NCBI GenBank assembly: GCA_027483445.1
Contig: JAIXUS010000001.1
Span: forward strand, 56,014-120,013
Reading direction: 5' to 3'
Source of the DNA: Bacteroidota bacterium
Lineage (GTDB): Bacteria; Bacteroidota; Bacteroidia; M30B66
Length of the DNA: 64,000 nt
The translations under genes were made by a program, and so were the position numbers. Each line of letters starts with the position of its first letter. Position 1 is the first letter of the stretch. A model generated the notes under the pieces. That model saw nothing but the letters and a program-made list of their open reading frames with translations, ran no database searches and was not told the DNA's origin. Shown here piece by piece: positions 27,565 through 35,897 of this stretch.

Positions 27565-27695
27565 AAATTGAATGCGTGAACGGAAACCGGCGCCGCACTG
27601 AATCAGCGGCAGGAACGCGAATACGCGGAATTGCCCGAAGGCGTTATATTCTGCCTCAGCGCCCATTCGGGGTCAAGGCCTCAGTGAGAACGCGG

Positions 27696-27703
27696 CAAAG
27701 GTA
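27696..27703 (-). promoter_or_regulatory. -7 box upstream of rhlE
   Basis: On the minus strand TACCTTTG, a perfect TAnnTTTG, preceded by TTTG with a 15-base spacing that is shorter than usual. It would give a 5' leader of about 125-130 bases before the ATG at 27564. Confidence 0.45.
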
Positions 27704-27737
27704 GGCCCTTTCGGAATACAAATTACAGTTTTCAGGT

Positions 27738-29855
27738 TTAGCCTTGTTTTGGGGGTGCCTCTTTGGATTTTAGGGCCTTTTTATCAGCAGATTTAGCGTG
27801 GTCGCTTGTCTTTTTGGCTACAGACGAAGCGCCCTTTTTTGGAGCTGAATCTGCGGCTTTTTCTGCCTTTGGCTTTTGCGCCTTCTGTGCGCCTTTTGGG
27901 GTAGAAACAGGCTTTAAAACCACAACACTGAGTGGAGGCAAGGTGAGGGCCATCGAAAATGACCTTCCGTTACGTGGAATCTCCTCGGCAGTATATTCCA
28001 AGCGATCGGAGTACCCGCTGCCGTAGTATTCTTTACGGTCGGTGTCGAAAATTACGCGGTATTCTCCGCCCTGCGGGATGCCCAAACGATAATTCTCATG
28101 CGGCACAGGTGTGAGGTTACAAACGACCAATACATAGTCGTTCTCGTCGGCAGCCTTTCTCAAAAAGGAAACTACACAATTTCGATGGTCATTCAAGTCG
28201 ACCCACTCAAAGCCCTGTGCGCTAAAGTCCATTTCATACAAGGCCTTTTCTGATTTGTAGAGCTTATTTAAGTCGCGAATCAACTGTTGAATGCCCTTGT
28301 GTGGCTCAAACTCTGTCAAATGCCAGTCGAGTGAGCTTTTGTAGTTCCATTCGACATACTGTCCGATTTCTCCTCCCATGAACAATAATTTCGAGCCCGG
28401 GTGGGTAAACATATAGCCAAAAAGCGCGCGGAGATTGGCAAAGCGCTGCCATTCATCGCCCGGCATACGTTGTAAAAGCGAACCTTTTCCATGCACTACT
28501 TCATCGTGCGAAAGTGGCAACATGAAGTTTTCGGTGAAGGCATAATACAGCGAAAATGTAATGTCGTTCTGGTGATATTCTCTGAAAATAGGGTCGGTTT
28601 TGAAATACTTCAAGGTATCGTGCATCCAGCCCATCATCCACTTCATACCATACCCTAAACCACCGAGATATACCGGACGGGAAACCATAGGCCAAGAGGT
28701 GGATTCTTCTGCAATCATTTGTATTTCAGGGAAATTGGTATACATTGCCTCGTTGAGTTCCCGCATAAACGAAATGGCTTCCAGGTTTTCGTTACCCCCG
28801 TAAACATTGGGTTCCCACTCTCCGGCTTGCCGGGAATAATCGAGGTAAAGCATTGAGGCTACAGCATCAACCCTTAAGCCATCTACATGATAGCGATCGG
28901 CCCAGAACAAGGCTGAGCTAATCAAAAACGAACGCACTTCATAACGACCGTAGTTGAAAATGAGGCTTTTCCAATCGGGGTGATACCCTTTGCGGGGGTC
29001 TTCGTGTTCAAACAGACGTGTACCGTCGAATTGAGCCAAGGCGTAGTTGTCTTCCGGAAAGTGCGAGGGTACCCAATCCATGATTACTCCGATGCCTTCT
29101 TTGTGGAATGCATCAATCAGATACATCAGGTCTTGTGGATCTCCGAAGCGCGAAGTGGGGGCGAAGTACCCGGTTGTTTGATAGCCCCAGCTTCCGGCAT
29201 ACGGGTGTTCGGTAAGTGGTAAAAATTCAACGTGGGTAAAGCCCATCTCTTTGACGTATGGAACCAATTGCTCGGCCATGTCGCGGTATGAAATGTAGTC
29301 GGCTTCACCGGCGCCCGATTTTTTCCAGGAGCCGGCATGCACTTCATACACCGACCAAGGTTGTTGTAAGGAGCCACGCTTTGCTTTTTTCTGCCAGGCA
29401 TTGTCATTCCATTCGTACGATAAATCCCAAACGATTGAAGCCCTTTTTGGAGGCAATTCATTGAAAAAAGCAAAGGGGTCAAACTTTTCCAAAACCCAAC
29501 CGGTTTGGGCATTGCGAATCATGTATTTATACAAGCTCCCATGACCTACGCTAGGTATGAAAAGCTCCCAAATCCCGCTGCCATCGAGACGGGGCTCCAT
29601 GGGCGATTCTTCGGGACTCCACCCGTTGAAGTCGCCCACAACTGAAACCTGAGCCGCATTGGGTGCCCAAACGGCGAAGAGCGTACCCTTCACACCATCG
29701 TTTTCAACGAGATGAGCTCCCAGTTTTTCGTAGAGTTTAAAGTGTTTTCCTTGTTTAAATAGGTAAATGTCGAAATCGCTCAGTAAACTGAAATGGGTTG
29801 GTTTCGGGGCAGACTTATTTGTTTTTGTGCTTGTATTTTTCTTGTTGGAGCTCAT
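27738..29855 (-). CDS. glgB: 1,4-alpha-glucan branching enzyme
   Basis: Introduces alpha-1,6 branches into alpha-glucan. 705 residues: an N-terminal CBM48 domain (about 30-125, GTLFAVWAPNAAQVSVVGDFNGW), a GH13 barrel with nucleophile Asp330 in HVDGLRVDAV, acid/base Glu383 in IAEEST and Asp451 in LSHDEVVHGKGS, then the C-terminal beta domain. The last about 45 residues form a Lys/Ala/Ser-rich tail of low complexity that is not part of the family fold. It lies 12 bases after the maltokinase stop in the glgE operon. Confidence 0.96.
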   Translation of the reverse strand: MSSNKKNTSTKTNKSAPKPTHFSLLSDFDIYLFKQGKHFKLYEKLGAHLVENDGVKGTLFAVWAPNAAQVSVVGDFNGWSPEESPMEPRLDGSGIWELFIPSVGHGSLYKYMIRNAQTGWVLEKFDPFAFFNELPPKRASIVWDLSYEWNDNAWQKKAKRGSLQQPWSVYEVHAGSWKKSGAGEADYISYRDMAEQLVPYVKEMGFTHVEFLPLTEHPYAGSWGYQTTGYFAPTSRFGDPQDLMYLIDAFHKEGIGVIMDWVPSHFPEDNYALAQFDGTRLFEHEDPRKGYHPDWKSLIFNYGRYEVRSFLISSALFWADRYHVDGLRVDAVASMLYLDYSRQAGEWEPNVYGGNENLEAISFMRELNEAMYTNFPEIQMIAEESTSWPMVSRPVYLGGLGYGMKWMMGWMHDTLKYFKTDPIFREYHQNDITFSLYYAFTENFMLPLSHDEVVHGKGSLLQRMPGDEWQRFANLRALFGYMFTHPGSKLLFMGGEIGQYVEWNYKSSLDWHLTEFEPHKGIQQLIRDLNKLYKSEKALYEMDFSAQGFEWVDLNDHRNCVVSFLRKAADENDYVLVVCNLTPVPHENYRLGIPQGGEYRVIFDTDRKEYYGSGYSDRLEYTAEEIPRNGRSFSMALTLPPLSVVVLKPVSTPKGAQKAQKPKAEKAADSAPKKGASSVAKKTSDHAKSADKKALKSKEAPPKQG

Positions 29856-29867
29856 GCAATTGATTTT

Positions 29868-31520
29868 TCAGGCGTCGAGGTAATGACGCACAAATTTAAC
29901 GAGGCTTTGAAGGGGTATGATCGTCCAGTCGGGACGGTTATTGATTTCATACCCCAATTCATAAATGGCTTTTTTGAAGGAGTAAATCTGAAGTAAGTCA
30001 TTTACTTTTTCATCAGCCGGAATAAACTGGCCTTCCCGGGCCTTATCGAGGTAAGCGCCGAGGTAGTAGCGACTCACATAGTGGTACCACACGTCGGCTA
30101 CTGGCATCAGCTTTTCGCACAACACTTCATCATGCCCGAAATTTCGGAAAATCACCGAATAGGCAGCGTAGCGGAAGGAACGCATCATTCCGGCCACATC
30201 TTTCAATGCCGGGTATTTGTCGCGACGCTCCGCGTGTGGCTTGTCTGGCTCTCCTTCAAAATCGAGGATGTAAAAGTCATCACCACTCACCAAAACTTGT
30301 CCAAGGTGGTAATCACCATGAATACGAATACGGCTACCATGCAGTGGTCTTTCCAGCACCTTGCTAAAAAAGTGCTTTACTCGTTCTTTTCCGGCCAGCA
30401 TAGCTTCGGCATCGTCGTGTAACTTACCCTGAATGCGATGCAGATTTGAGCGAAGCATTTCAAACCGAGTGTCTACCAGGTAGTTGAGGTTCCCCAGTAA
30501 TTGTTGCTTAAATTGGTCGTTGAGCGGTTCTGGCTGAAATGCCGGATTGTTACTTTCAAGGGCCAGCGCCAGATGAAGCTCAGCGGTACGTTGGCCCAAT
30601 AACACTGCTTTTTGATACACTTCCTCTCCCATCAGCGATTTCAGCTCAGTGGATGTCTGGTCGAGGTTTAGCGACAATGTGTGAGGTTTGATGGGCAAAG
30701 GGCGGCTGTGAAAACCCGCTTCTACCGCTTTGGCCAAAAAGGCCGCAACCGAACCTGTAAAGTAATTCCAGGCATCGCCTTGGTTAGGCACCAGTTCCTG
30801 AAGCATCATCACCAGCATTGGCGGTTTCTCAGGATGCACCACATGAACGCTGCCGGCATATCTGGGCAGTTGCGTAAACTGATTTTGAACGGTCAGGTAG
30901 GAGACAATCTCGTAATCCGGATTGATCATGTATTCCACCTTGCGAAAAAGCTTTAAAAAGAAGGTGTTGCCATAAATCATAGAGCTATTGCTTTGGTCAG
31001 CTTCGAGCACTCTCGATTCAGGAATGCCGTTTGACGCCTCAAGCAAGGCTCCGGGGCTCCATTGCATTGGGTAATGATTTCCGGTTAAGCTAATCGACTT
31101 TTTCATCAGCAATGGTAAGGTCGACCGAAAACTCTCATCGTAAATGGCATCAATCAGATATCCACTTTTAATGGGGTTCGACAGGCGACAAACCACGGCA
31201 TGTGAAGGTGCATTCAATCGGCTTTCTGGAGTGAAGGCCAGCGGTAGAGTGTAAATTTCGGTAGGGCCATCAGGATACCTCACCTTCAGCAACAGAAAAT
31301 GAACATAGTCGCTGCGTGTTTCAAGTGGTATGTTTTGATAAATCTTCACGGCCAATACCGCGCGCGATTTTCCACCAAACCAGCGACACTTGCGCAAATA
31401 GGCCGGAAGAATTTGGTTTTCCAGTTGATGAATGTGCTTACCACCCCTGAACAGATCGCTCCATTCAGACTCAATGCCGGGTAAGAAACTGTCTTTGCTG
31501 CGAGGCTCGCTCATAAGCAT
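29868..31520 (-). CDS. Maltokinase (makes maltose 1-phosphate)
   Basis: Phosphorylates maltose with ATP to supply GlgE. 550 residues, starting at ATG 31520 or, two codons on, 31514. The N-terminal cap region has LRKCRWFGGKSR, a hallmark of Mak1/Pep2 proteins. The kinase core shows IRIHGDYHLGQVLVSGDDFYILDFEG in pieces: catalytic HGDYHLGQ (about 400) and metal-binding DFEGEP. In many species the domain is fused to trehalose synthase; here it is free-standing. The gene lies between glgE (5 bases) and glgB (12 bases). Confidence 0.93.
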   Translation of the reverse strand: MLMSEPRSKDSFLPGIESEWSDLFRGGKHIHQLENQILPAYLRKCRWFGGKSRAVLAVKIYQNIPLETRSDYVHFLLLKVRYPDGPTEIYTLPLAFTPESRLNAPSHAVVCRLSNPIKSGYLIDAIYDESFRSTLPLLMKKSISLTGNHYPMQWSPGALLEASNGIPESRVLEADQSNSSMIYGNTFFLKLFRKVEYMINPDYEIVSYLTVQNQFTQLPRYAGSVHVVHPEKPPMLVMMLQELVPNQGDAWNYFTGSVAAFLAKAVEAGFHSRPLPIKPHTLSLNLDQTSTELKSLMGEEVYQKAVLLGQRTAELHLALALESNNPAFQPEPLNDQFKQQLLGNLNYLVDTRFEMLRSNLHRIQGKLHDDAEAMLAGKERVKHFFSKVLERPLHGSRIRIHGDYHLGQVLVSGDDFYILDFEGEPDKPHAERRDKYPALKDVAGMMRSFRYAAYSVIFRNFGHDEVLCEKLMPVADVWYHYVSRYYLGAYLDKAREGQFIPADEKVNDLLQIYSFKKAIYELGYEINNRPDWTIIPLQSLVKFVRHYLDA

Positions 31521-31525
31521 TAAAA

Positions 31526-33478
31526 TTAGCGGTGAATGCGAATATTGAAGATATGACAGGGCAAGAGTCGAGGGTCAAGTTCAACGTAGTTCCAGCTTCG
31601 GTTCCAATGGTAACGGCTGTCGTCCATAAGGTCGTTTAGTTCCATTACCTCCCCTTCGGCGATTCCCATCGCGTCGAGTGGTGTTTTTATCCACGCACTC
31701 TGTTTGTGGTATGGGTCGAGATTAACAACCACCAAAACAGCATTGCTGCGGTCTTCGGTTTGTTTGAAATAGGCCATCACCATGGGGTTGTCGGTTTCGC
31801 AGAACTGAAGGTTGAAGGTAGTATAAAACGCGGGGTTTTGCCTTCTGATATGGTTGATTTTTCCAATCAAATGGTGGAACGGTGAATTTAGCGACCAGTC
31901 CCAGTGCCTCACTTCATACTTCTCCGAATCGAGGTATTCTTCTTTCCCGGGTACAGGGCTGTTTACCAGATATTCGTAAACCGGGCCATACATGCCGTAA
32001 TTCGAACTGAGTGTGGCTGCCAGCACATAGCGGATGGCATTGTTCGAAAACCCTGTATTTTGAAGGTATTCAGGCAAGATATCGGGCGTGTTGGGCCAGA
32101 AGTTTGCCCTGAAATAATTGCGCAGCTCGGTTTGCGTCAACTGCTCCAGGTACTCGCTAAGCTCGGCCTTGTTTTTTCTCCACGTAAAGTAGCTGTACGA
32201 CTGGTGGAAGCCGATTTTTGCCAGTCGGGCCATGATTTTTGGACGGGTGAAAGCTTCGCTGAGGAACAGTACTTCGGGGTGGTCGCGGTGCATTTCGGCC
32301 ATCACCCATTCCCAAAAGGCAAATGGTTTAGTGTGTGGATTATCTACACGGAACACCTTTACACCCTTGTCGATCCAATATTCGATAACACCTTTGAGGG
32401 CATCCCAAAGGTTTTTCCAATCGTCGCATTCAAAAAAAATGGGAAGTACGTCCTGGTATTTTTTAGGCGGATTTTCAGCGTATTGTACCGTGCCATCAGG
32501 TCTCCACTTGAACCAATCCGGATGTTCTTTTACCCAAGGGTGGTCGGGAGAGCACTGATAGGCCAAATCCATGGCTATTTCAATGCCTCGTGTGCGGGCA
32601 TGGGCCACCAGTGATACAAATTCGACCTCCGTTCCAAGGTCTGAAAGCACACCTGTATGTCCGCCTTCCGTGGCGCCAATGGCCCAAGGAGAACCCGGTT
32701 CGCCCGGCTGGGCTGTTGTGGAATTGTTTTTCCCTTTGCGGTGAGCGCGCCCAATGGGATGAATAGGAGGGAAGTACAAAGTGTCGAAGCCCAACTCCGC
32801 CAAACGGTCAACAATTCGGTAGCAATCGTTAAATGTTCCCGGTCTTGAAGGATCGGGCGAGGAGGAGCGGGGGAAGAACTCATACCAGGCGCTAAAGGAG
32901 GCCTTAAGCCGGTCTACCTGAACTCCATAGCTTTCTGATATGCTCGAAAATTTCCGAATGGGTGAATCTTCAATCAGGTTGCGCATCCGTTCGCCGCAAC
33001 ACAACTCAACAGCTTCCTGATAGTGGCATTGGCGAATCTGTGCGGCCAGTTCCTTTGCCAGCCGCTGCTCGTTGCCTTTGGCTGCTTTCGCAATTTCGTC
33101 GAGAAAGCCAAGGCCTATTTGTATTTCCACATCCAAATGATCGCCGGCCTTTTTCTTTTTCAAAAAGCCTTCATACCAGGTAAGGGCGTGATCAATCCAA
33201 GCCATCACTCCATACTCATAATCCTGCTCCTCATCGATGCGGAATTGCCCTCCAAACTGGTCGTTTTCAATCAATCGGAATGGATTTTCATTCCATTTTT
33301 TCTCCCCTTTCTTTCGGTAAAGTAGTCGCGCCGAAATCACATCATGACCATCACCGAAAACATCGGCATTTACGCTAACCAATTCTCCGGCTATGCGTTT
33401 GATCGGAAATTGACCGCCATCAATCTGTGGGCGAACGTTCTCAATGACTACTCTGGCGCGGGAATCCTGCTTCTTCAT
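31526..33478 (-). CDS. glgE: Alpha-1,4-glucan:maltose-1-phosphate maltosyltransferase
   Basis: Transfers maltosyl units from maltose 1-phosphate to the end of alpha-glucans. 650 residues. N-terminal beta domain (about 8-115) and helical bundle (about 120-190), then GH13 barrel with RSSSPDP and TFNDCYRIVDRLAELGFD, nucleophile Asp379 in FRVDNPHTKPFAFW, and acid Glu408 in FLSEAFTRP, as in Streptomyces GlgE. First gene of glgE-mak-glgB. No treS is in the window, so the source of maltose must be encoded elsewhere or be imported. Confidence 0.96.
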   Translation of the reverse strand: MKKQDSRARVVIENVRPQIDGGQFPIKRIAGELVSVNADVFGDGHDVISARLLYRKKGEKKWNENPFRLIENDQFGGQFRIDEEQDYEYGVMAWIDHALTWYEGFLKKKKAGDHLDVEIQIGLGFLDEIAKAAKGNEQRLAKELAAQIRQCHYQEAVELCCGERMRNLIEDSPIRKFSSISESYGVQVDRLKASFSAWYEFFPRSSSPDPSRPGTFNDCYRIVDRLAELGFDTLYFPPIHPIGRAHRKGKNNSTTAQPGEPGSPWAIGATEGGHTGVLSDLGTEVEFVSLVAHARTRGIEIAMDLAYQCSPDHPWVKEHPDWFKWRPDGTVQYAENPPKKYQDVLPIFFECDDWKNLWDALKGVIEYWIDKGVKVFRVDNPHTKPFAFWEWVMAEMHRDHPEVLFLSEAFTRPKIMARLAKIGFHQSYSYFTWRKNKAELSEYLEQLTQTELRNYFRANFWPNTPDILPEYLQNTGFSNNAIRYVLAATLSSNYGMYGPVYEYLVNSPVPGKEEYLDSEKYEVRHWDWSLNSPFHHLIGKINHIRRQNPAFYTTFNLQFCETDNPMVMAYFKQTEDRSNAVLVVVNLDPYHKQSAWIKTPLDAMGIAEGEVMELNDLMDDSRYHWNRSWNYVELDPRLLPCHIFNIRIHR

Positions 33479-33592
33479 GTGATTTAATCTAGTGGTCTAT
33501 ACTCAGCGCAATATAAATAGTCATTTCGACACTTAGATACGGCCTTGCAAAATCTACTCAACAGTATACCGTAAATTATTCTCGGGGAAATG

Positions 33593-33600
33593 TAACTTTG
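33593..33600 (+). promoter_or_regulatory. -7 box just before the CapD-like gene
   Basis: TAACTTTG, a perfect TAnnTTTG, ends six bases before the ATG at 33607. Transcription from it would give a leaderless or nearly leaderless message. It also overlaps a possible TTG start at 33598, which argues for ATG 33607. Confidence 0.5.
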
Positions 33601-33606
33601 CCCTTC

Positions 33607-35484
33607 ATGAAACTGGAAAAAGCCAACACCCCGGTTGGAATTGTGCTGCTCATCGACCTGGCATTGATCCTGCTCTCGTTGTGGGTTTCCTATTTGTTAC
33701 GCTTTAATTTCCAGATTCCTTATGTGGAGTACGTCACCTTTACACGGGTATTTGGATCTGTTTTTACGGTTTCGCTGATTTCGTTTCTTGTATTTCAAAC
33801 TTACCGAAGTGCAATCCGACAAACACACATTGGCGATGTACAGCGTGTTTTCCTTTCCATTGCTACAGCAACGGCCGTTTTGGCTATTTCAAACCCCTTG
33901 TTGTACATATTAAAAGGCGTTTATGTAATTCCCTTTTCAATCCTCATTATCAATGGTGTTTTAGCCACATTTTTACTGGTTGTGATGCGCATTTTGGTAC
34001 GCCTGGTTTTTAGTGATTGGGAAGCCCTGAGTAAGTCGAAAACACCCGTGATTATTTATGGAGCCGGACAAACCGGAATCACGGCCAAGGTGGCTATTGA
34101 GCGCGATGCCGGTGTGAAATATCGGGTGGTTAGTTTTGTGGATGGAAATTCATCACGGCAAGGCAAAAAAATTCATGGAATTACCGTTAAGCAACCATCC
34201 GAATTGGAAGAACTTATCGATGGTTTTCAGGTGCGCCTGCTGATTCTCGCCGATTCCGACCTCAGTCCGGCCGAAAAACAACCGCTCATTGATCTGTGCC
34301 TGGCCAAAAACACCAAGGTTTTTTCGGTGCCACCCATTAAAAGCTGGATCAATGGGGAGCTGAGCTTTAAGCAAATTAAAAAGATAAACGTCCGCGATCT
34401 GTTGGAAAGGGCGCCAATCGAGATTCATTCGCTTGAAATAGCCGAAACCCTTGCGGGGAAGACCATTTTGGTAACCGGTGCTGCAGGTTCTATAGGCAGC
34501 GAATTGGTTAAACAAATTGCTCAGTTTAAGCCAAAACGATTGGTGTTGGTTGATCAGGCGGAAAGTCCATTGTTTGAGCTCGATCGGGAATTAAAGGATG
34601 AACTCGATATTCATCTGCACGAAGTAGTCATTGGCGACATTCGCAATGAAGCCCGAATGCAAAATGTATTTCAGCATTTTAAGCCACAGGTTTTGTTTCA
34701 CGCCGCAGCCTACAAGCATGTTCCGTTGATGGAGGAAAATCCTTCGGAAGCTCTGTTGACAAACGTAAAGGGAACTAAAGTTCTTGCTGATTTATCGGTG
34801 CAACATGGTGTTGAGCGATTTATTTTCATTTCAACCGACAAAGCCGTTAATCCGACCAATGTGATGGGTGCCTCTAAGCGGGTGGCCGAACGCTATGTTC
34901 AATCGCTGGGGAAGCACCAAAATCGGACACTGTTTATTACCACCCGATTTGGTAACGTGCTGGGCAGTCACGGCTCTGCAATTCCGCTTTTCATCAAGCA
35001 AATCGAACGTGGCGGGCCTGTTACAGTAACTCACCCGGAAATTACCCGCTTTTTTATGACCATTCCGGAAGCCTGCCAGCTGGTTTTGGAAGCGGCAACT
35101 TTTGGCAATACAGGTGAAATTGTGTTGTTCGACATGGGAAAATCGGTGAAAATTGTGGATCTCGTAAAAAAGATGATTAAGCTTTACGGACTTACACTCG
35201 ACAAAGACATTCAAATAGAATTTACCGGACTTCGGCCCGGAGAAAAATTGTACGAAGAGCTGCTGCTTCCCGCGGAAATTCAGAAAACAACTTATAATTC
35301 ACGGATTATGATTGCCGAGGTAGAAGCCTCGCCATTTGAATTTGTGGGGAAAGAAATTCAGGAATTAATTGCGGCTTTTGACCGGCAAGATAATATCGAT
35401 ATTGTGAGCCGGATGAAATCTTTGGTGCCGGAATACAAAAGCAACAACAGCATTTTTGAACAACTCGACGAACCTACCCGATGA
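33607..35484 (+). CDS. CapD/WbpM-like nucleotide-sugar 4,6-dehydratase, membrane-anchored
   Basis: 625 residues. Residues about 10-125 contain four transmembrane helices; a first Rossmann-like domain (about 140-260) precedes the catalytic SDR domain that starts TGAAGSIGSELVKQIA (about 287) and carries STDKAVNPTNVMGASKRVAERY in pieces, where Met replaces the usual SDR Tyr, as in membrane-bound WbpM-type UDP-GlcNAc C6 dehydratases. It likely makes a precursor of a deoxy-amino sugar for surface polysaccharide. The stop overlaps the thioesterase start by four bases. Confidence 0.92.
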   Translation: MKLEKANTPVGIVLLIDLALILLSLWVSYLLRFNFQIPYVEYVTFTRVFGSVFTVSLISFLVFQTYRSAIRQTHIGDVQRVFLSIATATAVLAISNPLLYILKGVYVIPFSILIINGVLATFLLVVMRILVRLVFSDWEALSKSKTPVIIYGAGQTGITAKVAIERDAGVKYRVVSFVDGNSSRQGKKIHGITVKQPSELEELIDGFQVRLLILADSDLSPAEKQPLIDLCLAKNTKVFSVPPIKSWINGELSFKQIKKINVRDLLERAPIEIHSLEIAETLAGKTILVTGAAGSIGSELVKQIAQFKPKRLVLVDQAESPLFELDRELKDELDIHLHEVVIGDIRNEARMQNVFQHFKPQVLFHAAAYKHVPLMEENPSEALLTNVKGTKVLADLSVQHGVERFIFISTDKAVNPTNVMGASKRVAERYVQSLGKHQNRTLFITTRFGNVLGSHGSAIPLFIKQIERGGPVTVTHPEITRFFMTIPEACQLVLEAATFGNTGEIVLFDMGKSVKIVDLVKKMIKLYGLTLDKDIQIEFTGLRPGEKLYEELLLPAEIQKTTYNSRIMIAEVEASPFEFVGKEIQELIAAFDRQDNIDIVSRMKSLVPEYKSNNSIFEQLDEPTR

Positions 35485-35897
35485 ATACACACAAAACAAA
35501 AATACAGCTTCGGTTCGCCGATATTGATTTGCTTGGACATGTCAATAATGCCCGTTTTGCCTCTTTCATGGAAATAGCCCGCGTGCAATTCTTTCGCGAT
35601 GTCATGAAAAGGCCAATCAACTGGACTGAAGACGGATTGATTGTAGCACGTTTAGAAACCGATTTTTTAATTCCGGTCTTTTTTCAGGATCAATTAATTG
35701 TTGAGGCTTGGGTAAGTCAGTTCGGGCAAAAAAGCTTCACGGTTGAGTACCGCTTTGTAGTGGAGGGCGATGCCGGACCTATTTTAAAAGCCAAGGGAAA
35801 ATCGGTGATGGTAGCTTTTTCGTATAAAGAAAACCGAAGTATTCCTATTCCAGAATGGTGGATTGAGCAAATTGAGGCTTTCCAGCAAGGAAAATAA
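35481..35897 (+). CDS. Acyl-CoA thioesterase, 4HBT hotdog fold
   Basis: 138 residues. Motif RFADIDLLGHVNNARFASFME, cited in part: the catalytic Asp is in FADIDLLGHVNN (about residues 11-22). This is the YbgC/FadM-type 4-hydroxybenzoyl-CoA thioesterase family. Substrate not determinable. It overlaps the CapD-like gene (ATGA) and ends one base before the stop of the convergent membrane-protein gene, leaving no intergenic space. Confidence 0.9.
   Translation: MNTHKTKIQLRFADIDLLGHVNNARFASFMEIARVQFFRDVMKRPINWTEDGLIVARLETDFLIPVFFQDQLIVEAWVSQFGQKSFTVEYRFVVEGDAGPILKAKGKSVMVAFSYKENRSIPIPEWWIEQIEAFQQGK

Noticed and set aside
27590..27630. Sequence AGCGGCAGGAACG upstream of rhlE, also found in the right arm of the VWA inverted repeat
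   Set aside because: Only 13 bases agree and flanks do not align, so it is not counted as a further copy.
31904..32614. 236-codon plus-strand open frame opposite glgE
   Set aside because: Antisense shadow of glgE, whose catalytic residues are all on the minus strand; no family features.
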